Origin: an uncultured Oceanospirillaceae bacterium
Lineage (GTDB): Bacteria; Pseudomonadota; Gammaproteobacteria; Pseudomonadales; Balneatricaceae
Reading direction: 5' to 3'
Assembly: GCA_913057435.1 (NCBI GenBank)
Contig: CAJXNY010000017.1
Location: forward strand, 29,397 to 93,396
DNA length: 64,000 nt
Shown: positions 56,717 through 64,000 of the stretch, in pieces
How the letters are laid out: each line of letters opens with the position of its first letter
Numbering within the stretch: position 1 is the stretch's first letter
The notes under the pieces: model-generated
Databases searched by the model: none
Told to the model about the DNA's origin: nothing
The model's input: only the letters and a program-made list of their open reading frames with translations
Translations under genes and position numbers: made by a program

Positions 56717-56742
56717 GGGCTGCTGATTCAGGCAGCCCTTTC
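56717..56742 (+). terminator. Weak hairpin after ndk
   Basis: gggctgc (56717-56723) and gcagccc (56732-56738) followed by TTTC. It may be a partial terminator before rlmN. Confidence 0.5.
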
Positions 56743-56768
56743 TAACATCCACAGGTATACAGACATCC

Positions 56769-57899
56769 ATGAGTGAATCCACCACCAAAACCAACCTGCT
56801 TGGCATGTCCCCGGAAAAACTGGGTGACTTTTTTGAGACTATCGGCGAGAAGCGATTTCGTTCGACTCAGGTACTGAAATGGATTCATCAGTTCGGCGTC
56901 GATAACTTTGATGATATGACTAATATCAGTAAGGTTCTACGCCAGAAGCTCACGGATGCAGCAGAGATTCGTGAACCTGAAGTGATCATGCAGAAAACCT
57001 CCAAAGATGGCACCCGTAAATGGGTCATCAAAACGGAAGGTGGCTCCAGTGTGGAGATGGTGCTGATTCCTGATGGTGATCGTCGGACTCTCTGTGTTTC
57101 TTCTCAGGTTGGCTGCTCGCTGGATTGCAGCTTCTGTTCAACCGGGAAACAAGGGTTTAACCGCAATCTGACAGCGGCAGAAATTATTGGTCAGTTACGG
57201 ATTGCGATTAAGTCTTACGGGCCATTTGACCCGTCAGGCGACCGTCGTGTCAGCAACGTTGTATTGATGGGTATGGGCGAGCCGCTGATGAACTTCAACA
57301 ACGTGGTCGATGCGATCAAGTTGATGATGGAAGATAATGCCTACGGTCTGTCTAAACGACGGGTAACACTGTCAACGGCGGGTGTGGTGCCAGCGATTGA
57401 TAAACTGGGTGAAGAGACCGATGTCTCGCTGGCGGTATCATTGCATGCCCCCAATGATGAATTGCGTAATCAGCTGGTGCCAGTCAATCAGCGTTACCCG
57501 ATTAGCGAGCTGATTGATGCCTGTAACCGTTACCTGAGCAAGCTTAGTGATAAGCGTGTGATCACCATTGAGTATACATTGATGGCCGGTGTGAATGATC
57601 AGCCTGAACATGCGCGCCAGCTGGTTAAGTTGCTGCGCAAGTTACCATCAAAACTTAATCTGATACCGTTTAACCCCTTCCCTAATTCGGGCTATGAACG
57701 ACCATCGGATGAAGCGATTGATACGTTTAAGCAGATTATGGTACGTGGTGGGGTACTGACAACGGTACGTCGTACCCGCGGCGATGATGTGGATGCGGCG
57801 TGTGGCCAGCTAGTCGGCCAAGTGGAAGATCGTACCCGTCGTAGCGCGAAGTATATTGCCCTGCAAGATGTGACGCCGGGTGCCAGTGCCGCCGAATAA
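56769..57899 (+). CDS. rlmN: Dual-specificity 23S rRNA/tRNA adenine C2-methyltransferase RlmN
   Basis: 376 residues. Radical SAM cluster motif CSLDCSFC (with following [10 protein letters not shown]). [15 protein letters not shown] block and late CGQL cysteine (near 352) for the methyl transfer are present. It methylates A2503 of 23S rRNA and A37 of some tRNAs. It depends on iron-sulfur supply from the neighbouring isc system. pilF, normally next in Pseudomonas, is absent. Confidence 0.97.
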   Translation: MSESTTKTNLLGMSPEKLGDFFETIGEKRFRSTQVLKWIHQFGVDNFDDMTNISKVLRQKLTDAAEIREPEVIMQKTSKDGTRKWVIKTEGGSSVEMVLIPDGDRRTLCVSSQVGCSLDCSFCSTGKQGFNRNLTAAEIIGQLRIAIKSYGPFDPSGDRRVSNVVLMGMGEPLMNFNNVVDAIKLMMEDNAYGLSKRRVTLSTAGVVPAIDKLGEETDVSLAVSLHAPNDELRNQLVPVNQRYPISELIDACNRYLSKLSDKRVITIEYTLMAGVNDQPEHARQLVKLLRKLPSKLNLIPFNPFPNSGYERPSDEAIDTFKQIMVRGGVLTTVRRTRGDDVDAACGQLVGQVEDRTRRSAKYIALQDVTPGASAAE

Positions 57900-57916
57900 G
57901 CGTATTGTTTTACCTG

Positions 57917-57939
57917 CAACCCGGTCTTGAACCGGGTTG
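57917..57939. terminator. Hairpin terminator after rlmN
   Basis: caacccggt (57917-57925) and accgggttg (57931-57939), loop cttga, with a short T-rich tail (ttagtctta). It cuts the rlmN transcript from rodZ. Confidence 0.65.
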
Positions 57940-58138
57940 TTAGTCTTATACAGTTACCATTGTCCGGCCTGGGTCAGTACATTTTCGACGCTGGCTGTGG
58001 TAGAAATGATACTCGTATACCAGCGTGTGCTGAGAGTGGCGATATGCATTCATACACTCGATGGTATCTATCAGATAGTCACTGCTCAGTGCCTGCCTGA
58101 TCTTTCCAGTGTTTACCTGCATTAAAGGAGACAGCCCG

Positions 58139-59077
58139 TTGAGCACAGAGTCGATTGCGGACCAGCCCGAGGTTCAGCGCTTTCCCGGGGAACGGCTGCA
58201 AGCTGCACGCCTCGCTAAAGGTGTAACCGTCGAAAAGATCTCTTCCACCTTGCATCTCCCTGGCAGCTATATTCATGCGCTGGAGAATGGTGAGCTGGAA
58301 AAACTGCCGAGCATTGTGTTTGCCCGCGGTTATATTCGCTCATATTCTGCACTCGTGGATGTGGATGCGGATGTGTTTATAGGCTATCTGGATGCACTTT
58401 ATGGCCAGAGCCAGAAGACCCGTTCAGTGCGTTCGGTCACTAAAGTTCGCCAGCAGGTCAAGGTTGGCCACCCGGTGGTTAAAACCTTTAGCTGGTTGCT
58501 AGGTGCGGTTGTAATCGCGGCATCCATCTGGTGGTGGAATACACAGAATTCGGTGATTGACCCCATGAGCCTGCTTAATGAAGTGGACAATGTGATCAGC
58601 GTAGAAACCAGCCAGGGCGATACCCTGGTGATTCCGCCACTGGATGACAGCGCACCCACAGAGTCGTCTGATGTTGTTGTAGATTCCAACCCTGAGGCGG
58701 TTGTATCGACAGGTCAGTCAGGTGCGCAGGCTGCTTCATCAACAGCTCAGGCGGATGCTACAGCAGGGTCTGTGGTTGATCACGAAGCTGTTGCTGCTGA
58801 AGCGGCAAGCAAGCAGGACCGTGCTGCAGCCCTGTCTCATCTGACGATGACGTTTGGTGGCGAATGCTGGGTGACAGTAAAAGATCGCGATGGAAAATCA
58901 CTGTTCAATAACGTTCGTCGTCGTGGCGACGGCGTTGATGTGACGGGTGATGCACCTTTCAGCGTATTGCTGGGTGCCTCCAATGGCGTATCCACTTTCA
59001 AGTTTAATGGCGAAGATGTAGATCTTGGCCCCTTCAGCAAGAACAATGTCGCGCGGCTGACACTGCCGCTCGAGTAA
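58139..59077 (+). CDS. rodZ: Cytoskeletal protein RodZ
   Basis: 312 residues from the TTG at 58139, with aaaggaga upstream (8 bases); an ATG at 58109 lies before the ribosome site and is not favoured. A helix-turn-helix (about 20-85: ERLQAARLAKGVTVEKISS, IHALENGE, VFARGYIRSY) is followed by one membrane helix (about 117-135), a Ser/Ala/Val-rich periplasmic linker and a C-terminal beta domain from about 235 (LTMTFGGECWVTVKDRDGK). It links MreB to the cell-wall machinery. Directly followed by hisS: the usual ispG is not between them. Confidence 0.93.
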   Translation: MSTESIADQPEVQRFPGERLQAARLAKGVTVEKISSTLHLPGSYIHALENGELEKLPSIVFARGYIRSYSALVDVDADVFIGYLDALYGQSQKTRSVRSVTKVRQQVKVGHPVVKTFSWLLGAVVIAASIWWWNTQNSVIDPMSLLNEVDNVISVETSQGDTLVIPPLDDSAPTESSDVVVDSNPEAVVSTGQSGAQAASSTAQADATAGSVVDHEAVAAEAASKQDRAAALSHLTMTFGGECWVTVKDRDGKSLFNNVRRRGDGVDVTGDAPFSVLLGASNGVSTFKFNGEDVDLGPFSKNNVARLTLPLE

Positions 59078-59098
59078 CCAGATACCAGGGTAATAACG

Positions 59099-60367
59099 TT
59101 GGCCAAGATTAAAGCCATTCGTGGAATGAACGATATCCTGCCGGAAGCAACACCAGTCTGGCAGTACCTTGAAACCACAGTTAAAGATGTCGTTGCTGCA
59201 TACGGTTATAGTGAGATCCGCATGCCGTTGGTTGAGCAGACAGACCTGTTTAAGCGCTCAATTGGCGAAGTAACCGATATCGTTGAAAAAGAAATGTATA
59301 CCTTCAAGGACCGCAATGACGAGAGTCTGACCTTGCGTCCAGAAGGCACTGCCAGTTGTGTAAGGGCCGGTGAGGAGCATGGCCTGCTCTACAACCAGAC
59401 CCAGCGTCTGTGGTACACCGGACCTATGTTCCGTTACGAAAAACCACAGAAAGGCCGCTATCGTCAGTTCCATCAGATTGGTGTTGAGACCTTTGGTATG
59501 GCGTCGGCGGATATTGATGCCGAAGTCATCATGCTAAGCGCTCGCCTGTGGAAAGAACTGGGCATTCTGGATGCGGTAACGTTGCAGCTTAATTCTCTGG
59601 GTTCCAACGAGGCGCGGGCTGACTACCGTGCGGCGCTGGTTGAGTATCTTGACGCGCGTAAAGATCAGCTGGATGAAGACAGCGTACGTCGACTGGAGTC
59701 CAATCCACTGCGTATTCTGGATAGCAAAGACGAGAATACACAGGCGTTACTTGATCAGGCGCCGGTACTGAGTGATTACCTGGATGATGAATCCCGTGAG
59801 CACTTCAGTGAACTGTGTGCGATGCTCGATGCTGCGGGCATCCGCTATGAGCTGAACCCTCGTCTGGTACGTGGTCTGGATTATTACTGCAAAACGGTAT
59901 TTGAGTGGGTAACCGATAAACTGGGGGCTCAGGGTACGGTATGTGCCGGCGGTCGTTACGATGGCCTGGTGAAGCAGCTTGGTGGTCGTCCAACGCCAGC
60001 AGTCGGCTTTGCCATGGGTATCGAACGCCTGATTTTATTGCTCGAGACGCTGGATGTCGTGCCATCATCTGTACGTCAGTCATTTGATGTTTATCTGGCT
60101 GCAGAGCATAAAGGTTTGCAGGGCCAGGTGATTGCGCTGGCTGAGCAACTGCGTGACGAGCTGCCAGGTTTACGGGTGCGGGTGCATTGTGCAGGGTTGA
60201 AAAATATCAGTGCTAAAGCCCGCCAGACTGGCGCGCCGATTGTTTTGCTGGTCAAAGCAACTGATGACAATCAGCTGGCAGGTGCGTTGTGGTGTGGTGA
60301 AGAGCCACGCTTTGATATAGCCCAGGCTGATTTGAGCCGTGAGATTAATGCCGTCTGGAACGCCTGA
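59099..60367 (+). CDS. hisS: Histidyl-tRNA synthetase
   Basis: 422 residues, TTG start giving [17 protein letters not shown]. Class II motifs: [17 protein letters not shown], then [20 protein letters not shown] and the histidine-specific [15 protein letters not shown] and [13 protein letters not shown]. It charges tRNA-His. Note the HisZ paralogue elsewhere in this window. Confidence 0.97.
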   Translation: MAKIKAIRGMNDILPEATPVWQYLETTVKDVVAAYGYSEIRMPLVEQTDLFKRSIGEVTDIVEKEMYTFKDRNDESLTLRPEGTASCVRAGEEHGLLYNQTQRLWYTGPMFRYEKPQKGRYRQFHQIGVETFGMASADIDAEVIMLSARLWKELGILDAVTLQLNSLGSNEARADYRAALVEYLDARKDQLDEDSVRRLESNPLRILDSKDENTQALLDQAPVLSDYLDDESREHFSELCAMLDAAGIRYELNPRLVRGLDYYCKTVFEWVTDKLGAQGTVCAGGRYDGLVKQLGGRPTPAVGFAMGIERLILLLETLDVVPSSVRQSFDVYLAAEHKGLQGQVIALAEQLRDELPGLRVRVHCAGLKNISAKARQTGAPIVLLVKATDDNQLAGALWCGEEPRFDIAQADLSREINAVWNA

Positions 60368-60393
60368 CGGAAGCAGGATTACAGGAGTACAAC

Positions 60394-61047
60394 GTGTCAG
60401 AGATGCGTACCGAAGAAGAACAGGTCCAGGCACTATCCGAGTGGTGGAAAGAAAACGGCAAATCCCTGTTGTTGGGGATAGCAATGGCGCTGGCGATTGT
60501 TATGGGCTGGAAAGCCTGGCAGCAGAACCAGCAGCGTAATGCTGAAAATGGCTCAGCACTCTATCAGAACCTCGTTGATGCGGTGGTGAATGTGGCCGGT
60601 GGCCAGGGCGGGGATGCTGCCCTGACAACGGCTCGTCACCTGGGGAATCAGCTGAAAGCTGATTTTGAAGGTGAAGCTTACGCTCGTTTTGCTGCGCTGC
60701 TGCTGGCGCGCGTCGCTGTGGATAAAGGTGAACTGGATACGGCACTGGGCGAGCTGGACTGGGTGTTGACCCATAAACCTGACGCTTCACAGAAGGTACT
60801 GGCAACGCTTCGTAAGGCGCGGGTTCTGGCCGCTCAAGATAAGGTTGACCAGGGGCTTGTACTGGTTACTGGACTCAATAGTGCTGAGTTTGCTGTCCAG
60901 ATTGCCGAAGTGAAAGGCGATCTTTATCTTCAGCAGGGCGACCGTGACAAAGCGCGTGAAGCTTACGCTGTGGCGGCCAGTGAAGGGACTGAACAGCGCC
61001 CGTTACTGCGTATGAAGCTGGATGATCTGGCAGTCGAGGATAAGTAA
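60394..61047 (+). CDS. yfgM: YfgM, periplasmic chaperone-linked SecYEG ancillary protein
   Basis: 217 residues, GTG start with acagga upstream. N-terminal cytosolic stretch (EEEQVQALSEWWKENGKS), one membrane helix (about 25-43) and a periplasmic TPR-like domain. It interacts with SecYEG and PpiD in E. coli. One-base overlap with bamB (TAATG). Confidence 0.94.
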   Translation: MSEMRTEEEQVQALSEWWKENGKSLLLGIAMALAIVMGWKAWQQNQQRNAENGSALYQNLVDAVVNVAGGQGGDAALTTARHLGNQLKADFEGEAYARFAALLLARVAVDKGELDTALGELDWVLTHKPDASQKVLATLRKARVLAAQDKVDQGLVLVTGLNSAEFAVQIAEVKGDLYLQQGDRDKAREAYAVAASEGTEQRPLLRMKLDDLAVEDK

Positions 61048-62195
61048 TGACTAAGCGCTGGCAGTTACCGCTGGTTCTGGCGGCTTCTTTGGCACTTTCC
61101 GGCTGTAGCTGGTTTGGAAGTGATGATGAAGTTAAGCCGAACCCACTGGTTGAGTTTGAAGCCGAGAAAAAAATTGAGCGCCTGTGGTCAGCCTCTGCAG
61201 GTGCCGGGTCAGGTAGTGCCTATCTGAACCTGTCTCCGGCGGTTGAAGGTGAACGGATCTTCGCTGTGGATGCCGAAGGCGAGGTGTTTGCGTTTGACCG
61301 TAATACTGGTGAACGGTTATGGCAGGCAGATCTGGATACACGCATCAGCGGCGGTACCGGTGCAGGTTATGGCGTGGCTGTTGTCGCAACGATCGACGGC
61401 TTTGTGGTCGCGCTGGATAGCGAAACTGGGAAAGAGCTATGGCGTACCGATGTGCGTGCTGAAGTGGTGTCACAGCCTCAGATCAATGAAGATCTGGTGG
61501 TTGTGCAGGCCATTAATGGCACGGCCAGTGCGCTGGACAGACTTACCGGTGAGCATCGCTGGACTTATGATGCACGGATACCGAATCTGACCTTGCGTGG
61601 TACCAGTAGCCCGATTGTGATTGGTAACGCCACTTTTGTTGGTTTTGCAAGTGGCAAGCTGGTCGCGCTGGATAATGCGACAGGCAATGAAATCTGGTCC
61701 CGTCGTGTTGCGCTGGCTAAAGGGCGTTCTGAGCTTGAGCGTATGGTGGATATTGATGGGCGAGCCTTGCTGCATGATCGTATCCTGTATGTGCCAAGCT
61801 ACCAGGGGCGGTTGGCGGCCATTGATCCATTCAGTGCGCAGATCCTCTGGGCAGAAGAAATTTCAACGTTCCACAGCCTGGCTGAAGGGTATGGCAATAT
61901 CTATGTCAGCGATAGCGATGATGCAGTGCAGGCGGTGGATCGTAACTCCAGTGCGAGTGTCTGGCGCCAGCCTGCATTGAGCAACCGTGCTATCAGTGCG
62001 CCAGTTGCGACGGCGTCTGAAGTACTGGTCGCTGACTTTGAAGGCTACCTGCATGCTATGTCGCAGCTGGATGGTCACTTCGTTGCTCGGTATAAATTTG
62101 ATAGTTCAGGCGTATCGGGCGATATGCTGGCCGTCGATGATATAATCTACTTGCTCAGCAATGATGGTCAGCTAGAAGCGCTGACACTGAACTAA
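61047..62195 (+). CDS. bamB: Outer-membrane assembly lipoprotein BamB
   Basis: 382 residues. Lipoprotein signal ends LALSGCSWFG (lipobox LSGC). The mature part is an eight-bladed PQQ-like propeller, with repeats such as VFAFDRNTGERLWQADL and VVALDSETGKELWRTD. It supports BamA in inserting outer-membrane proteins. Starts on the yfgM stop. Confidence 0.97.
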   Translation: MTKRWQLPLVLAASLALSGCSWFGSDDEVKPNPLVEFEAEKKIERLWSASAGAGSGSAYLNLSPAVEGERIFAVDAEGEVFAFDRNTGERLWQADLDTRISGGTGAGYGVAVVATIDGFVVALDSETGKELWRTDVRAEVVSQPQINEDLVVVQAINGTASALDRLTGEHRWTYDARIPNLTLRGTSSPIVIGNATFVGFASGKLVALDNATGNEIWSRRVALAKGRSELERMVDIDGRALLHDRILYVPSYQGRLAAIDPFSAQILWAEEISTFHSLAEGYGNIYVSDSDDAVQAVDRNSSASVWRQPALSNRAISAPVATASEVLVADFEGYLHAMSQLDGHFVARYKFDSSGVSGDMLAVDDIIYLLSNDGQLEALTLN

Positions 62196-62215
62196 GCAGT
62201 AGCTGAAAGTTTCGG

Positions 62216-62256
62216 GCGGCTATTTACGCAAGTGAATAGCCGCCGTTTTCGTTTTA
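62216..62256 (+). terminator. Hairpin with T-rich tail after bamB
   Basis: ggcggctatt (62216-62225) and aatagccgcc (62236-62245), 10-base loop, followed by gttttcgtttt. It lies 27 bases before der; read-through is plausible, given conserved gene order. Confidence 0.75.
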
Positions 62257-62282
62257 AAAGCAGGCCTCTCCAGGGTGAATAA

Positions 62283-63731
62283 ATGCTTCCGGTAATAGCT
62301 CTTGTTGGTCGACCAAATGTCGGCAAATCCACACTCTTTAACCGTCTGACCAGAAGTCGTGATGCACTGGTAGCCGATTTACCAGGCCTGACGCGGGACC
62401 GTAAATACGGTGACGGTCGTATGGGTAATCACGATTACATTCTGATTGATACCGGTGGTATCACCGGTGATGAGGAAGGTATCGACCACGAGATGGCGAA
62501 GCAGTCGCTGCTGGCGATTGATGAAGCTGATATTGTTCTGTTTCTGGTAGATGGCCGTGCAGGTCTGAACCCTGCTGATGAGATGATTTCTGATCACTTG
62601 CGTCGCACAGGTAAAGGTTGTCACCTGGTGGTCAACAAGATTGATGGGGTTGACCCGGATGTTGCGATGGCTGATTTCTACGAGCTGGGTTTAAGTGAAC
62701 CGCTGCCAATTGCTGCGGCTCATGGCCGTGGTGTACGTCACCTTATTGAAACGGTGCTGATGGAAGCGCTGGGGGATGCATATATTCCTGAAGGCGAGGA
62801 AGTGTATGAGGAAGAGCCCGAAGATGAAGAGGGTGGTATCCGCATCGCTATCGTTGGTCGCCCTAACGTTGGTAAATCAACGCTGGTAAACCGTATGCTT
62901 GGCGAAGAGCGAGTGGTGGTTTTTGACGAAGCGGGGACAACCCGTGACAGCATCTACATTCCATTTGAACGTGATGATCAGGAATACACTCTGATTGACA
63001 CTGCCGGTATTCGTCGTCGTAAGAATATTACTGAAGCAGTGGAAAAATTCTCCATTGTTAAAGCGCTGCAGGCGATTAAAGATGCGAATGTTGTCATTCT
63101 TGTTATTGATGCCCATGACGGTGTGACCGAGCAGGACCTGCATATGCTTAGCTTTGTCATGGATGCAGGGCGGGCGCTGGTGGTTGCCTTCAATAAATGG
63201 GATGGCATGACCGGGGATGAAAAAGACGAGATTCGTCGTGAAATTGAGCGTCGGATGGAGTTTGCAGAGTTTGCTCGGTTCCATTACATATCAGCATTGC
63301 ATGGCAGTGGCGTCGGTGATCTGTACCCGTCAGTGCATGAGGCTTATGACAGTGCGATGGCTAAATGGCCGACTAACCGCCTGACCCGTTTGCTGGAGGA
63401 TATGGTAGCGGACCATCAGCCACCGATGGTCAATAGCCGCCGTATTAAGTTGCGCTATGCTCACCAGGGTGGTTCCAACCCACCGTTGATTGTGGTGCAT
63501 GGTAACCAGACTAATTCGCTGCCAAACTCTTATAAGCGTTACCTTGAAAATAAGTTCATCAAGGTGCTGGGCATCAAGGGAACGCCGGTACGGTTTGAAT
63601 TCCGTAGTGGTGATAACCCGTTTGAAGGTCGTGAGAATAAGCTGACAACCCGTCAGCTGGCGAAGAAAGAACGCTTCCGGGATCATATTAAAGATCTGAA
63701 AAAGCGCGCTCACAAACAGCGGAACAAGTAA
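62283..63731 (+). CDS. der: Ribosome biogenesis GTPase Der (EngA)
   Basis: 482 residues. Two tandem GTPase domains: first P-loop [16 protein letters not shown] (about 8-23) and second [15 protein letters not shown] (about 197-211), with DTGGI and DTAGIRR switch motifs. An acidic linker (about 170-188, rich in Glu) and a C-terminal KH-like domain follow. It acts in 50S subunit assembly. Confidence 0.98.
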   Translation: MLPVIALVGRPNVGKSTLFNRLTRSRDALVADLPGLTRDRKYGDGRMGNHDYILIDTGGITGDEEGIDHEMAKQSLLAIDEADIVLFLVDGRAGLNPADEMISDHLRRTGKGCHLVVNKIDGVDPDVAMADFYELGLSEPLPIAAAHGRGVRHLIETVLMEALGDAYIPEGEEVYEEEPEDEEGGIRIAIVGRPNVGKSTLVNRMLGEERVVVFDEAGTTRDSIYIPFERDDQEYTLIDTAGIRRRKNITEAVEKFSIVKALQAIKDANVVILVIDAHDGVTEQDLHMLSFVMDAGRALVVAFNKWDGMTGDEKDEIRREIERRMEFAEFARFHYISALHGSGVGDLYPSVHEAYDSAMAKWPTNRLTRLLEDMVADHQPPMVNSRRIKLRYAHQGGSNPPLIVVHGNQTNSLPNSYKRYLENKFIKVLGIKGTPVRFEFRSGDNPFEGRENKLTTRQLAKKERFRDHIKDLKKRAHKQRNK

Positions 63732-63750
63732 ATACTGCATGGCCATATAG

Positions 63751-63778
63751 ACAAAGGCGCTCTCTGGAGCGTCTTTGT
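63751..63778 (+). terminator. Terminator after der
   Basis: acaaaggcgctc (63751-63762) and gagcgtctttgt (63767-63778) pair with one G-T wobble around loop tctg; short T-rich tail. Confidence 0.75.
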
Positions 63779-63836
63779 TGTTTCTGGCGGGCAGGGCAGT
63801 ATTTCCATCTTTCTGTCATTTATTTCCCAAACCCTG

Positions 63837-63864
63837 TTGACCCCCACGCTCAGATGCGTAGAAT
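63837..63864 (+). promoter_or_regulatory. Strong promoter with GC-rich discriminator, rRNA-operon-like
   Basis: TTGACC (63837-63842), 16-base spacer, TAGAAT (63859-63864), then a GCGC discriminator. The following 135 bases contain no gene, and run through T/C-rich stretches to the window edge. The layout resembles stringently controlled rRNA or tRNA promoters of Pseudomonas-like bacteria, but no rRNA sequence is reached inside the window. Confidence 0.55.
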
Positions 63865-64000
63865 GCGCATCCTCGCTTGAGAGAGCAGCCTTTAACGGCC
63901 CGCTCAGCAGGTTGAGAAAAGGTTGGTAACTTGTTGTTTTTCTTCTTGCTTTTAGCGCGTAGATGACGATAATAACCACCTCGCAAGTTCAGCGTTTGAT

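Noticed and set aside
57946..58146. Leftward open frame of 66 residues in the rlmN-rodZ gap
   Set aside because: No ribosome site: the bases before its possible starts are the complement of the rodZ ribosome site. Composition is unconvincing, and a rightward frame of similar length overlaps it.

Overview
The window reads as a chromosomal core region of a marine-type gammaproteobacterium, most like Oceanospirillales or Pseudomonas relatives. This is inferred from gene order and protein character only; no database was searched. Pseudomonas-like synteny is clear from suhB to der (suhB, trmJ, iscRSUA-hscBA-fdx-iscX, ndk, rlmN, rodZ, hisS, yfgM, bamB, der) and from orn/rsgA/rhodanese/psd. The usual neighbours cysE, pilF, ispG and motAB are missing from the places where Pseudomonas carries them. 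Coding density is high and I see no phage, insertion sequence, CRISPR array, tRNA or rRNA gene inside the window.

Layout. 1-5.3 kb: the distal half of a chemotaxis operon (cheR end, cheD, cheB, a short membrane chemoreceptor), continued without a break by a STAS protein and a three-domain regulator (degenerate receiver, PP2C-type phosphatase, histidine-kinase-like ATPase). 5.3-9.4 kb: two tiny genes, a two-component system and an AraC-type regulator. 9.4-15.3 kb: holC-pepA facing lptFG, then an RDD membrane protein and a Sel1-repeat protein. 15.3-21.1 kb: a small accessory-looking sensory block with a chemoreceptor behind a sigma-28 promoter, a binding-protein/permease fusion with a second permease but no ATPase gene, and a divergent glutamate-receptor-like ligand-gated channel. 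21.1-26.9 kb: gloA, a phasin, flavodoxin, prfB-lysS, ung. 26.9-35.2 kb: a mostly leftward block (SEC-C protein, ygfZ, psd, rhodanese, HDOD-GAF protein, rsgA), then orn and queG.

35.3-48.6 kb: the classical run nnr-tsaE-amiB-mutL-miaA-hfq-hflX-hflK-hflC-DUF2065-hisZ-purA. 48.7-63.7 kb: suhB facing away from trmJ, the complete isc iron-sulfur operon under an IscR-type operator, ndk, rlmN, rodZ, hisS, yfgM, bamB, der. The last 200 bases hold a strong promoter with a GC-rich discriminator that resembles an rRNA operon promoter.

Most notable points: (1) the glutamate-receptor-like channel has no TVGYGD potassium filter; (2) the SuhB protein has lost most inositol monophosphatase catalytic residues; (3) the phosphatase regulator next to the che genes has a receiver with Glu instead of the phospho-accepting Asp; (4) CheD and the adjacent chemoreceptor share a C-terminal VELF tail; (5) prfB has no programmed frameshift; (6) MutL carries an endonuclease-type motif. 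All motif calls were read by eye from translations.
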